Origin: Eucommia ulmoides
Taxonomy: Eukaryota; Streptophyta; Magnoliopsida; Garryales; Eucommiaceae
Reading direction: 5' to 3'
DNA: 64,000 nucleotides
Assembly: GCA_016647705.1 (NCBI GenBank)
Contig: CM028328.1
Location: 35,626,501-35,690,500 of the forward strand
Translations under genes and position numbers: made by a program
Shown here: positions 34,878-46,913 of the stretch, one piece after another
How positions within the stretch are numbered: the first letter of the stretch is position 1
How the letters are laid out: each line of letters opens with the position of its first letter
The notes under the pieces: model-generated
The model's database searches: none
What the model saw: only the letters and a program-made list of their open reading frames with translations
Told to the model about the DNA's origin: nothing

Positions 34878-37800
34878 CTGTGGAATAACCAAAAAAATAA
34901 AAATCTAATTAACTCTCCCAAGTCATAGCCCCCAAGAGAGATTCAAAAATGGCGATCTTTTAGTATTTGGTGATACTTCAGAACTGATAAATAAGAAATT
35001 GGGAGCAAATAAAATGGGACAAAAGGAAGGATCCTCAAAAATATTTGGAAATATAATTCAAAAAAATCACAAAAAAATTAAATTAATAAAAAATCTCCAT
35101 AGATGATTTTCACTTGCACCATGAATGTTCATGTGCATGTGTGTGTGAGTGTGAACAGAGCGCACCATCCATTATTAACCTTTGTAGACAATAAAATCAG
35201 TGTTGCATAAATATTTAATAAATTTAGCTGTATATTAGCCAAATTCCTTATTGGTTCCTCAGGACTCTAGGGATTTCGCAAACAGTCTAATCACATTGTG
35301 GTCCAGTTAAGTGCTTTTACCTTCTTCTTCAGCGCTCGAATTCTTTTATCAATGTCACGAATATGATCCTCTGGAGTAACGGAATCTATTGAATTTGAGG
35401 GAGGTGTAGCAACAGAAGGATTTTCAGATACGATTAGGTCATCTATCTGGGACGTAAGCGAATCAACAGGCAACAACGCATGATTTACATCTTCAGCTGA
35501 TGAAAGTTCATTTTCCTCCAAATTCTCGTCCTTCTTATCAAGAGCAGCCTGCCAAATACAATATGTTTTTAAGTATGATTATGGATGTGATAAAATATAA
35601 CATCATGTTTGGTATGGGGATTCAAAAAGAATTTCGAATTTTAAATGGGCATCCAATCAAAGTTAAAATTTATCGTGGCAAAATTCCATTCTCACTTATT
35701 GAACTTCACATGAGAGGACAAGGATAAATATTGAAATATTTTGAGAAAATAAAATAAAACAGTTGATATTCATAAACAGGAGTGGATTTACAAACTTCAT
35801 AAGCGGCCTACATGAAAACTTTAACAGTGTGACAATGTCTTTATTCTACCAGGAGTGGACACAAGATTCCAATTTTTCTTTCGGGCTGCATACAATCACA
35901 ACATCAATTTGCTTGGTTTTCAATCCAAGAACAATTTCTGAAATTGATTTTCTCGAGCTCGTTTCCATGAGAATAAACATATTTGAACAGGTTTTGAAAA
36001 TTGTTTTGAATCACTGTATAACAATAAACAGTTTTTGCAGTCGCAAAACCAAACAGACAATCTCCACCAACTGGTTGGACAAAATAAGTCAACGTAAACC
36101 AAACTGAAAAACCGCCGCCAGTTATAAAATAGCCTGGGGGAAGGGGGTGAATAGGCAACTAAAGTTATACCCCCACTAATTCTAATTAACCTACCCAATT
36201 AAATCTATGATTATAATCTTGATTAAAATGCTCTATTTAACATAACATGATAAGAATAAATGTCGCCCCACAAACAGATAGAAATGTGGAAGTGTAAAAG
36301 AGGGTGACATAGATATTTAGAGGAAAACCCCAAAAGTGTAAAAATCACAACACTCCTTCACGACATGAGCAATCCACTAATGAAGCCAAAGGTTAGTACA
36401 AAGCAACAACTACCAACTTCTAGACTTACGCTACACTGATTCCTCTTGAAGTCTCACATGCACTGGTCTTATAGTTTGGCTAGTTATCAGTTTTCCTCGA
36501 AGCTTCCAGCACTCCTCGCTCCAGTTACATCAGTGATGTCTTCCAAGCTCCTCACTTTGGAACTCCATCAGTTACTTGCGTTGTACTGCTCTTGCTGGAC
36601 ACTGATCTCCTCCGCAAAAGGGTGATTTGACGCGACCTTCCAATATGATCTTCCGGTCGGAGTAGGCAGTAATTTATCATAAATACACACAGTTGATCTA
36701 TTTAAGCAATAAAGCTCAAAGCTATGGCTGATCAAGGTGGAGAAAGTTTCCACTTAGGTCCTTAGGGCTTAGGTAATGTAGCTTTAAGAATACTCTCTAC
36801 AACTGCAGAGGCCTTGGAATGCCAGGGTTCATATATATAGGCAAGGAAGAGCCCCGAAACCCTAATTTTTCATAGTTCCAAATTTCCCAAAAAACAAAAA
36901 GGAAAATAATGGAAGACTCTTGTCTTATTCATCGAGATGGCGCATATACTTCACTTCAGACTCTCCTCTAATCTATATTTATCAATGTTGATCCGAACAG
37001 TAGTCTGGCAACCTGTTACCGGAAACACTTACAAATACGTTTCTATATCAAAATATGGAAAGAATTAAATCCACAGTGCATAACAATAAACAAAAACTTT
37101 TTTCTCTCCCTTGATAAAAACTCCTTTTAATTAAACTCCCCCTGATTCCCTGCAAGAAGTTTCCAAAAAATTTCTCGCCATTTGTCAAATGTTTCTCCCT
37201 CTTTTTGTCACAAATTTAAACAAAGGTCCAATGATAGATATATCAATAAAGCGACGTGGGTTTAAGAGAAAACGCAGGAATACTTCATGCAGTTATGCAT
37301 GTCAAGTTTCAAATTAAAAACTTAACAAGTATCTCCAAAAATCTATCTTCTATTATTAACTAAGATAGAGACATGCTCGCATGGAACACTGAGTAGCCAA
37401 AAGCAACAAGTATCAACCCATGAAACGATAGCTATCATAAATAGGGGACTTCCCTTTAGACACAATCTGTAATCATAGCAATTATACTTCCCCCCTCAAA
37501 ACAATGATCTTCCCATGCATCGAGAAGCCCTCGAGATATATCAATAATGCACCAAGGAATCAAGGAAGAATGTGGACCATGCCGAACAACCTCTTATCAA
37601 AGCACAAACTGAAAACATGGCTTTCATGCAAAGAAGTGAAATCCACATCAACAAGATAGAAAATGTAACAGATGTGGATCACTTAATCAACAAGGGGGTA
37701 TGCACAACTTACAACTAGCATATAAGACATGTCATGTAAATGGAACTAACACAAGCAGAGAAGCTAAACCAATAACAAACTACTTTTCTTGCATGCATGT

Positions 37801-39158
37801 GTTAGTCCTTAAATAATCAACCATAAGGGGGCAACCTCGTATTTTCTAATTATTATCACAGGGGATTAGGCACAATAAGATGGAACTTGTTTAGTAGACA
37901 ACTCTCGGAATTTTTCTTTATCCCTAACCCAAAATCAACCAGAAGCCATAATGGGGGTTCTAAATATGTAGATAAGAAGAATATTGTCAGGAGATGCATG
38001 GAACACAAGGTAAACCAAGGAAGAATGGTAGACAAAACATACCTTAATTCATATAGTCTTTGAAGACATATTCCCACAAACCAAGGTGTTTCAAAGCTAG
38101 TTCAAGCCACAATAGGGTTTCTAATTTTGAACACTCTGAGAAACACGTAGGGCTAGTAATTGAACCCAAACCAGCGGGTAACTGAACCAAAGCAAACTGA
38201 ATGCTTCGGGTTTGAAACTAGTCAAATGGTTTCTGTTTCGGTTTTGGTCTCAAAATTGATGATCAAAGCGGTTTTGGTTTTGAGATAATAACCGTGAGCC
38301 GAACCACGTAATGTTATTTTAGATCTATTTTTTATATATACATTACCTCTAATTTTTCTTTTTTGATTACAATTTTACCTATATATATATCATATGTGTA
38401 TTACCGTTTTGGTTGTTTGGATTTTGTTACATTCAAACTTGTTTATATTTTAATTATGTTTGAGATGTTTATTGTAATAAGTAATAATTTTTGTAGTTTG
38501 GTTTTGATTTTGTTTGAAATTTATATTTTATATTTTAGTTACATTTTTTTTTTTTTTAACAATTTTACGAACTTGCATTGCTAGTAATTAGTAATTATAA
38601 AAAAGAAAATAAAAAGAAAAAAAACCTAACTGGTTAGCAATTTTGAGGGTTTAGTTTTGATTTTATATAAAATTAAATGATTCGGTTGTTTGTCTTTTAT
38701 TACATTCGAACTTTATGTTTATATTTTAATTATGTTTGAGATGTTTATTGTAACAAGTAATAATTTTGTGGTTTGGTTTTGAATTTGTTTGAAGTTTCTA
38801 TTTTATATTTTAGTTATGTTTTTTTTTTTTACAATTTTACGAACTGGAATTGCTAGTAAATAGTAATTACAAAAAAGAATACAACGGTCATCAAATTTTT
38901 CACCATACACAACGGGAAAAAAAAATACAATTCAATGGTCATCGAATTTAACCAACACAATAACCAGGGCTCAATCTTTGGATTATATGGAGGTGAAAGC
39001 ACAGACAAGGCAAAAGAGGGAACAAGAAAGCACAAGCACTAAGGAATATGACAACAACCAAAGGGGATGATCTGAAAGAAGGCCTAGCCTTGGATTATAT
39101 AGAGGTGATGGCACAGATATTTTCGCAACCTTGGACAGTTGTGAAACTTACTCATTGC

Positions 39159-39198
<40 letters not shown>

Positions 39199-39710
39199 CC
39201 AGACGAACAAACCCTAAAAGATAAGATGCACCACCTCTTTTTCATCTGACACCCCCTGTTAACCGTTCAGACAAGCCTTGGACAAAAGGCAGAAAGTTTG
39301 AACAGTGTCTAAGGTCGTTCGGTTGGTCCAATGACAGAGGTTCCAGCGTTTTGACTGTCTTAACAATTCCGACGGCTTACCAGGCAAACTGACCACTGTC
39401 TTTCAAGAGCTCTTTTCTAGGTTTCCAATCATGCACCAACTTAGGTCTTGGGATAGGAATGGCTACACTTCCAAAGTAGGGCACCGAAAGGTATCTTCCC
39501 ATTATTCCTAAACGGTTCCTAACTACTCTGCCTACTAATAGAAGTGAATTTAGGGAGCAGGACTTACTACGTCTCAGTCTAATGCGACCACGAACCCCAT
39601 AATGATGGAAAGTAGGTATGAACCTAGATCTATGGCGGTAAGATAGGACACGCCATTTAAGTGGTCATCCGTGCATGTTTAGGACACTTGACTCTTACAT
39701 GCCCAACCTC

Positions 39711-39753
<43 letters not shown>

Positions 39754-42700
39754 CAACAACAACAAAAAAAAAAATAAAATAACGATGGTAATCTCTTGGG
39801 CTTCTTAGGTATCCTAATTTCCAACACTCGAGTAGGTAGGGATGGATTTACCTATGGGTTCAACAACCTTAATGGAAGTGGTGGTGGAAGACGACGATGC
39901 AATCTCTTGACAAAACCCAAACCTCTTGTCTTCCACACTCTTCCCACAATTCCACATCTTTCTCAGCTTCACTTAATCCACAGCCATCTTCTTAAGGGTT
40001 TCCTGGGCACCATAGGGCTCTCGCTCAAGAAATCTAACCTTTTTTGTCAAGCCCTTAGTCTTATCTCTCTCACTCATCTATCTCTCAAGACCTAGGAATT
40101 AATTCTTACGGCTTTCCTAAGGACATCTCCATTTCAAACTCTCCCAACTGAGCTTTGGTCAACAAAAGGCTCTCCTCATAAACCTCATTGTATGCCTCAA
40201 TGAACTCATCTGCTTCTTTCACACCATCATGACATTTAGAGTCAGAAGTTTTAGGAAATTCTTTACATTTAGCAATAAAGGCCATGAACTTGCCTTCCTT
40301 GTACCGTAGCTATGAGTCATCTACCGATTGAGACCCAGAGTTCAAATTGTCCCACATAACCACGACCCCCTTTCTTTTGTTCTTAACATTGTTGGCACAA
40401 TCAAAAGCTCGATGTTCAGATCCCCCAAGGGTATAGCATTGAACCTAGGGTTCTTCTTCGAACTCTTGAGGCTCTTTCTCTCTTTTCTTGGAACTCCTAT
40501 TACTTTCGGAGTCATGCTCGATTGCTTGTTGAAGTCACCCTTCCTGAACTTGATGAACTTCTTCACAAACATCGTTCTCTCTTCATCAAGCATCTCTTTA
40601 TCATCGTCCTCTTCGATCTTATTCGGCTTCTTCGAACTTTTGGAAGCAAGATTTTTAGATTTGAGCTCCACAGGTTTGTATATTATAAATTTGAACAATT
40701 TCAATTTCCCGTTGAGGTTTTATAAAGTCATAGCATTTATGTCTTGACTTTCCTCGATGGCAATGACCTTTGGAGTAACACGAGGAGGGAGAGAGCAAAG
40801 GATCTTCCTCACCACTTACGCACCTGAGATGGCATCTCCAAGCAAGAATTGAGAGTTATCAGTCTCACTTAATCGACCGGAGAACTAATCATGTCTCATT
40901 CTTTTTCATCCTGCGGTTCTAAAAGTCGGTGATGGGCACCTGGACCTTCAAGAATAGACATGGTACCCTCGAGTAGCAAACAATTTATCACACGCCTCCT
41001 TAGCCATATTGATTCATCGATATCAAGCACGTGACACTATTGATCCTATCTCATGACTAATATTGATGAAAGCAATGAGTGGTTAATTGGTCAACTGGAT
41101 GGAGATTCCCATGGCGATCTTGATGATGAGTACATGCAGTTCCACTACTGGAGTAGGAGACGGTAGATATAATTCTACATCAAGTTCCACTCCAAGGGTG
41201 AAACCTAGAACTAAGACAGCAGCAAGCTCTTAATCCACTCCAATTAACGTTATAGATAAAGAAAGATGCAAATTCAGAGGAGACTGAAGAAGAAGAGTGT
41301 GAATGGAAGGACCATGAGTCAATTGATGTAAACGACTTTGCTTTGTTGGATGAGGAAAATGCTATTTAATTCTTCAATTTATCATTAATGTATTTGTATT
41401 TGCTGTTTTTTTATGGATGTTAAAAAAAAATTATTTGGATTTTGGAATGGAGTGCTTCGATGCTTGAATTTATTTAGAAATTCTATTCATCGGTTAATAT
41501 GTAAGGACTGTAAAGTCATATCCAGAGAGAGTATTGCTACACAACATATATTGATGGTAACCAATTTGAAGTTTCAGGGGTGGAAACGGGAGTCTAAAAT
41601 AAGTAGGCATGCAAGGATACGTTGGAGAGATCTAAAAGATGAAAAAATGGAGTTGTTTAAGGATAAAATTAGCAATGATGAGTTATGGAAGTGACATGAG
41701 GTTATGAACAAAATGTGGAGTGATATGGCTAGTCGTATTAGAGAGAGATGAAGAAAAGTTTTAGGAGTTTGTAAATGAGGAGAACTATGATATAAAGAAA
41801 ATTGTTGGTGGAATAAGGGGGTCCAAAAAGCCATTTAGGACAAGAAAATAACCTATAAAGAATGGCAAAAATGTTGAGATAGGAAGAGTTTGAATAAGTA
41901 TAAACATGCAAAAATGGAGGCGAAAAAAGTAATTAAGGAATCAAAATTTAGGGTGTACGATAATTTGCACCAAAAGTTAAACACAAAAGAGGGAGAGAGA
42001 GATATATATTTAAACTTGCTAGGCCATGTGAATGAAAGACACGAGATATTGGAAGTGTCAGATGCATTAAAGACACTGATGAAAAGATCCTGGTAAAGGA
42101 TGAGGAGATAATGGAATGATGGGAAAGTTATTTTTATAATTTATTTAATGAGAACAACACTGGGGAATCTAGGCTAGAGTTGCCTAACTTATCTTCAGAT
42201 AAGATTTATAAGTTTCATATAAGAATTAGGGCTTCTGAAGTTAGAATAGCACTAAGGAATATGATCATTGGAAAAGCAGTAGGGTTAGATGAAATCCCAA
42301 TAGAGGTGTGGAAAAATTTGAGAGATATTGGGATAGAATAGTTTACTAGACTTTTCAATGACATTTTGAAGACTAAGAGAATGTCTGACAATTGGAGGAG
42401 GGGTATCTTAGTGCCCATTTATAAAATAAAGGGGATGTTCAAAGTTGCAAAAAATATCGGGGTATAAAACTCATGAATCATACTATGAAACTTTGGGAGA
42501 GAGTGATAGAATATAGAATAAGACATAAAACGAGCATAGAAGATAACCAATTTGGATTTATGCCCAACCAATCAACCACTGAAGCTACCTATTTACTTAG
42601 GAGAGTAATGGAAAAAAATAGAGAAAAGAAGAAAGATTTACATATGATATTTGTGGACCTAGAAAAGGCTTATGATCGGGTACCTAGAGAAGTTTTGTGG

Positions 42701-45700
42701 TGGGTGCTAAAAAAGAAATAGGTGTCCAATGTGTAATTAAGGATATATATGAAGATATAGTCATTAGTATTCGAACAGGAGGAAGAGATATTTGTGCATT
42801 TCCTATTAATATAGGTTTACATCAAGGATCATCTTTAAGTCCTTACCTCTTTGTTCTAGTGATGGATGAGCTCACGAAACATATTCAAGATGAAGTACCT
42901 TGGAGTATGTTGTTTGCGGATGATATAGTATTAGTTGACGAAAATAAAATAGGTTTTAATAATAAGTTAGAAAGATAGAGAGAAGCTTTAGAGTCTAAAG
43001 GTTTGAAGGTTAGTTGAAGCAAGACGGAATACATGCATTGCAATTTTAGTAATACTCGAAGAGATGTTGGTGCGGTCAAAATTGGAGATGAGGAAGTGCC
43101 AAAAGTTAATCATTTTAGATATTTAGATCCAATAATTCAGAGCAATGGCGAAATCGATGATGATATTACGCATAAAGTGAAGGCAGGTTGGTTAAAGTGG
43201 AGGAGTGCAGTTAGGGTAATCTAGTTAGGGTAATCTGTGATCGTAGGATTCCGTTGAAACTTAAAGGAAAATTCTACAAAACAACTATAAGACCAACGCT
43301 TCTGTATGGTTCAGAATGTTGGGTGGTAAAAATGACACATCCAAAAAATTGGGGTGACAGAAATGAGAATGCTGTGGTGGATGAGTGGGAAGACGAGAAT
43401 GGATAAAATTAAGAATGAAATTACTAGAGAGAATTTAGGAATAGCACCCATCGAAGAGAAAATTAGAGAAAATCGTTTATGATGGTTTGGGCATGTGTAT
43501 AAAAGACCCATTGAAGCACCAATGAGAAAATGTGATTTAGTTCAAGTGCGAGGGGCTACTAGAGGAAGAAGTAGACCTAAGAAGACATTAGACGAAACTA
43601 TTAGAATTGATTTAATGACATTAAACCTGACTAAGGCGATGACCTTTGATCGATCACTATGGGGTAAACGGATTAATGTAACCGACCCTACATAAGTGGG
43701 ACAAAGGCTCAGTTGTTGTTGTTGTATGTGTGCTTTATTTTTAATAATGAAATTTTGTTCAGAGCTTCACTTTTTTAGAGTAAATTTCTAATATAACAAT
43801 ACTATCAATTATTCTCTACAATTTTAAGTTGGGCGCCTTAATTCGCTCAGGCTAGAGCCTCACCTTCCCTTTGAGCCTTGATGTGCCTAGACCCTTTTAT
43901 AACTATGGTCTCATCGATTCAAGGTCCGGGGAGGCCATCATTTACACAAGTTTAGCTATTTTCCAAATGAGCTGCTTATAACTAAAGCTCAAGATCTTAT
44001 ACTCTTGCGACTGGCATTACCATTCCACATTTGCAATAAGGCATGTGCTCAAAGTTTAGGCATAGATAAAAATCATACAACCATAAAATGAACTTAATTT
44101 TGTCGGGCCATGTTGTTAAGTACACAGAATGACATAATAAGTGTCACGTTGCTGCCTCTGGCTCTAACGATGACAAGAAGGTAAAGGTGCAATCATGCTT
44201 TTGATAGCAATATTGGAGGTAATGGTGATTACAAGTTACTTTGTCATGGCAACATGACAATTGGGGCAATGGTAGAATAGCGATGACCCAAGTTGAAAGG
44301 AAAGTGATGAGTGTGGTAACTATAAAAACATTGTGGTATTTGGTACAACAATTAGGTAAAAAAATAGATGAATCCTTATCAATTTGAGGCACCTCTTTCG
44401 GCGATAAAATTCCTTCAGGGTGGTGAACCTACAACTTTGGCTTACTCACATGATAATCTTGCCTATGCTATGCAATATGAATTTAGCTAAACCCTTTACG
44501 GATTCACCCATTTGATGACCCAAAACTACTTCCCATTAGTTGGAAGCTTCATACCCTCCATTCTTGTCTATTATTTCCTCACAGTAAGGATTCAATACTT
44601 CATTGTTCTACGATATCCTCGGAAAACCTCACGAAACCATGTAGATTAAATGTAGTATGTCCCTGTCCCTGTCCCTGCCCAATCTCTGACCTTGAGCAAA
44701 TAGCTTCATACATATCATTAGCACATTGTTACTTCACAAAAACTGCTGTTTGACATTGGACACCTTTTCAGTTATATTTTCCTCACAATATATAATCTCA
44801 TTCTATCATCTATCTTTTGCAACCCTTGTTTCATCTCTAGGGAATGAAAGGAAACCCATGCAAAATTGAAAACATTGACAAGAGGGATATTTTTCTTCCA
44901 CAAAAATGTAAAAAAAAAAAAAAAGTGTTAGATGCCTTACAGTAAATTGAATGATGACAAAGATTTCAATGACTACAAACTGTTGTTCTTTTTAGCATTG
45001 GGAGTTACTCCTATGGATTTGATGATTAAAAGGTAAATGTGTTTCTACATTTACTTGAGTCGATAAAAAAAATAACAAATGCAAGAGACAAGCTTCCCCA
45101 AAATCAGATATTGATGTTGGTAGATGGCATTTATTTATCCGAAGGTGAGAGAGGAAGAAAAAAGAAGAATTATTGAACAAGGTTAGAAAGAAAACGAAAG
45201 AAGGGTAATTATTTATCAGCGGGATAGTCATGTCACCATTGAGTAGCTTCAATACAGATAAATGTGCTGGAAAGTCGAGAAGATATTCAGGATGCAGCAT
45301 CTTTAAGGCATGAAAATACATGACGATCAGATTTATGGAAAAAAATGGCGCCAAAAAAGATGAATTGCCAAAATATGTGAAATAGAGTCCCTCTCTTTTG
45401 GACATAAAGCTTCATCGAATTGTAAAACTCCTCAGCGCCTGCCATGTCATACGGGTAAAAAATTCCGAGCTCTTGAGAAGGGAATTAACAAATGCTTCCA
45501 CAAAGAAGTATGCAGTATTTTCATAAGAAAATTATTTGCACAATTATGCAGCTAAACTTATTCTATCTCAACTAGTTATTTTCCTTTCCATATCATCCTA
45601 GTGCACATTTCTCGCAAGCAACAAGACTTTTATGAAGGCCCATGTACATATTGTGACATAGTAACACCTCACGATGTCATAAAAATTCTGAACCGAGTGT

Positions 45701-46913
45701 GAGTGATAGAATCCATCTCTTTTGGACATAAAGCTTCATCAATAGTCGAACTCCTCAACGCCTTACATATCATAAAGAAATTAATCTATAGGGGTTAAAA
45801 ATTATGAGCTCTTGGGAAGAGAATTAACAAATGCTTCTACAAAGAAGTATGTCGTATTTTCATAAGACAATTCTTTGCACAATTATGCAGCTAAACTTAT
45901 TCTATCTCCACCAGTTATTTTCCTCTCCATATCTTCCTAGTGCACCATTCTCAAGAAGAACTGACACTTTTATGAAGGCCACGTGTCGTGACACACTAAA
46001 ACTTCATGATGTTCATTCAACATGTGTCGGATACTTGTTGATTGTGTCTTGACCATTTCACCATATCTAAATGTCGTCATGCCATTTGGCTACAAAAAGG
46101 TACTACTGGTAGTGAATAGAACAAAATGGTTTTAATAAAATTAATTCCGTAGATACTATCTAACCATAAAAATAATATGATAGAGACTTGTAACTCATAT
46201 TTGGAAGCCTTAGATATCTACAAAAAGGTACTACTGGTAGTGAATAGAACAAAATGGTTTTAATAAAATTAATTCCGTAGATACTATCTAACCATAAAAA
46301 TAATATGATAGAGACTTGTAACTCATATTTGGAAGCCTTAGATATCTAATGTTAGATAAATTTACATCTAAATCCAGTTTTCGTGAAAAGCACAAAACGA
46401 TATTCATAGTAAGTTCCATAAACCAAGACAATTCAAGGGTCCAGTTTTTAGTTAGAATGAAAAAAAATAAAGAAAAAAGACGGGTCAGTTTTTCACCTGC
46501 AATCGCTTCTCCTTCTTTCTTTCGTTCCTTTTAGCAGATTTGGTCTTAGGCTTGGCGTCCACGACATGGTCATAACCAGGTGGAACCTCATGCAATGACG
46601 CCATCTCCTTCTTCCACTGGAAATAAATATCATCAAATTAAAAGTAAACCGATACCAACTTACATATATGCAGAATAAATATACATGGCAACTTACACAA
46701 ACCAATACAAATACATACCAAAGCGCCTTTTGATTGGTAAATGGCAACTTCATCTTGAGGCACATAACCAGCCCTAATTCGGATGGGCTTCCGAAGCGTG
46801 CCGTCGGGTCGTCGGGTGGGGGCCAGAATCCTCTCCCCTTCTTTTAGGGTTTTACCCAGCCTAGCTTCCAACTGTCTCACCTCCTCTTCGCCTCCATTTC
46901 CACTGCTCGCCAT
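34719..46913 (-). CDS. PYM: PYM/WIBG homologue, Mago-Y14 (exon junction complex) disassembly factor
   Basis: Four exons (46913-46719, 46616-46497, 35548-35321, 34877-34719) join at GT-AG sites, all in phase 0, to give 233 residues. PYM is a cytoplasmic, ribosome-associated protein that binds the Mago-Y14 heterodimer and removes exon junction complexes from translated mRNA. Residues 20-65 carry the Mago-binding signature: [18 protein letters not shown], then [19 protein letters not shown], with WKKEM opening exon 2. A basic stretch ([17 protein letters not shown]) follows at about 86-104. An acidic/Ser-rich linker comes next. A C-terminal coiled coil starts [24 protein letters not shown] and ends [14 protein letters not shown]. 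The length is close to Arabidopsis PYM (about 204). Intron 2 is unusually long (10.9 kb) and full of retroelements. The start is fixed by family alignment; the call is confident. Confidence 0.5.
35321..35548 (-). CDS. PYM: PYM exon 3
   Basis: 76 codons between TTGGCAG|GCTGCT and AAGAAG|GTAAAA. It encodes the acidic linker ([14 protein letters not shown]) and the start of the C-terminal coiled coil ([12 protein letters not shown]). Confidence 0.5.
36129..38100 (-). mobile_element. fossil Copia 3' end: noncoding tail plus LTR
   Basis: On the minus strand, GTGACAAAAAGAGGGAG and CAGGGGGAGTTTAA (37215-37140) resemble the GGGGGAG-rich tail that precedes the 3' LTR of SIRE-type Copia elements. Downstream come a TATATATA box (36840-36832), a leader-like region, and an end with CCTATTCACCCCCTTCCCCC near 36150-36130, a wording common to Copia LTR ends. 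No coding part is preserved here. Boundaries are approximate. Confidence 0.5.
38402..38877. repeat. tandem duplication, period about 278 bp
   Basis: Copy 1 (38402-38608) and copy 2 (38683-38877) both run GGTTGTTTG.., TGTTTATATTTTAATTATG, TTTGAGATGTTTATTGTAA, GTTTGGTTTTGA.., a poly-T run and ACAATTTTACGAACT. Divergence is about 10 percent by eye. Confidence 0.5.
39160..39196. repeat. poly-A run of 37
   Basis: Uninterrupted A37. It could be the tail of a retroposed sequence lying at about 38880-39159, in which TTGGATTATAT.GAGGTGA..GCACAGA occurs twice. No source gene or SINE boxes were recognised. Confidence 0.5.
39230..39712. other. unrecognised, less AT-rich intronic block
   Basis: About 480 bp with more balanced composition than its surroundings and no long frame. 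It could be an old element or an organellar-type insertion, but no match is recalled. Confidence 0.5.
39713..39766. repeat. (CA)n(CAA)n microsatellite
   Basis: About 20 CA units followed by CAA units and an A-rich stretch. Confidence 0.5.
39800..41030 (-). mobile_element. fossil Copia gag fragment
   Basis: The minus strand encodes gag-like text: [19 protein letters not shown], then [18 protein letters not shown], a segment resembling the region around the zinc knuckle, and a Ser/Glu-rich continuation. The order matches gag of SIRE-like Copia elements. It may be the front part of the same minus-strand element as 36129-38100, with nothing recognisable between them. Broken in several places. 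Confidence 0.5.
41490..43725 (+). mobile_element. RTE-clade LINE, 5'-truncated, antisense in PYM intron 2
   Basis: It begins inside the ORF just after the endonuclease domain ([18 protein letters not shown]), so no endonuclease remains. RT motifs follow in order: GILVPIYK near 42408, [32 protein letters not shown] (42650-42700), [12 protein letters not shown], and FADD (42914-42925). Then come the C-terminal RTE signatures [24 protein letters not shown] and [15 protein letters not shown] (end 43695), a short 3' UTR and (TTG)4. It is inactive: several Trp or Arg codons became stops (for example near 42340, 42976 and 43015), the frame shifts near 42715, and a 14-bp tandem duplication at 43210-43237 (GTTAGGGTAATCTA twice) shifts it again. 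Confidence 0.5.
45381..46010. repeat. tandem duplication, period about 319 bp
   Basis: Copy 1 (about 45381-45695) and copy 2 (about 45700-46010) share CTCTTTTGGACATAAAGCTT, GAGCTCTTG.GAAG.GAATTA, ACAAATGCTTC.ACAAAGAAG, TTTGCACAATTATGCAGCTA and TTTTATGAAGGCC. Divergence is about 15 percent by eye, with some indels. Confidence 0.5.
46091..46346. repeat. exact 128-bp tandem duplication next to PYM exon 2
   Basis: 46091-46218 and 46219-46346 read identically (TACAAAAAGGTACTACTGGT ... GCCTTAGATATC). No difference was found on inspection, so the duplication is recent or an assembly artefact. It starts only about 150 bp from the splice donor of exon 2. Confidence 0.5.
46497..46616 (-). CDS. PYM: PYM exon 2
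   Basis: 40 codons between TTTCCAG|TGG and CAG|GTGAAA, WKKEM...KEKRLQ. It encodes the end of the Mago-binding segment and the basic cluster. Confidence 0.5.
46719..46913 (-). CDS. PYM: PYM exon 1
   Basis: 65 codons from ATG at 46913 to the TTG|GTATGT donor. It holds nearly the whole Mago-Y14 binding region. Intron 1 is 102 bp (46617-46718). Confidence 0.5.

Larger units (their letters stand above)
35549..46496 (-). other. PYM intron 2 (10,948 bp)
   Basis: GTGAAA donor at 46496 and TTGGCAG acceptor at 35549. It is filled with Copia remnants (36129-38100, 39800-41030), an RTE LINE on the opposite strand (41490-43725), homopolymer and microsatellite tracts, and three tandem duplications. No extra PYM exon is needed by frame. 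35549-36128 and 43726-45380 show nothing recognisable, except a GGCGCC..CTATGG repeat-like scrap near 43825-43905 and a (GTCCCT)n stretch near 44658. Confidence 0.5.

Noticed and set aside
38149-38340. hAT-like end TAGGGCTAGTAATTGAACCC with GGTTTTGGTTTTGA repeats
   Set aside because: No matching inverted end or 8-bp duplication was found downstream.
41040-41400. possible C-terminal scrap of a hAT-like transposase ([20 protein letters not shown])
   Set aside because: The acidic stretch is suggestive, but no catalytic or dimerisation motif is present and the frame cannot be anchored.
43825-43905. GGCGCCTTAATTCGCTCAGG..AACTATGG segment
   Set aside because: It looks like a scrap of a widespread plant repeat, too short to classify.
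44992-45405. 137-codon minus-strand frame in PYM intron 2
   Set aside because: Low-complexity hydrophobic translation with no recognised domain. It overlaps a tandem-duplicated noncoding region and lies between well-supported PYM exons.
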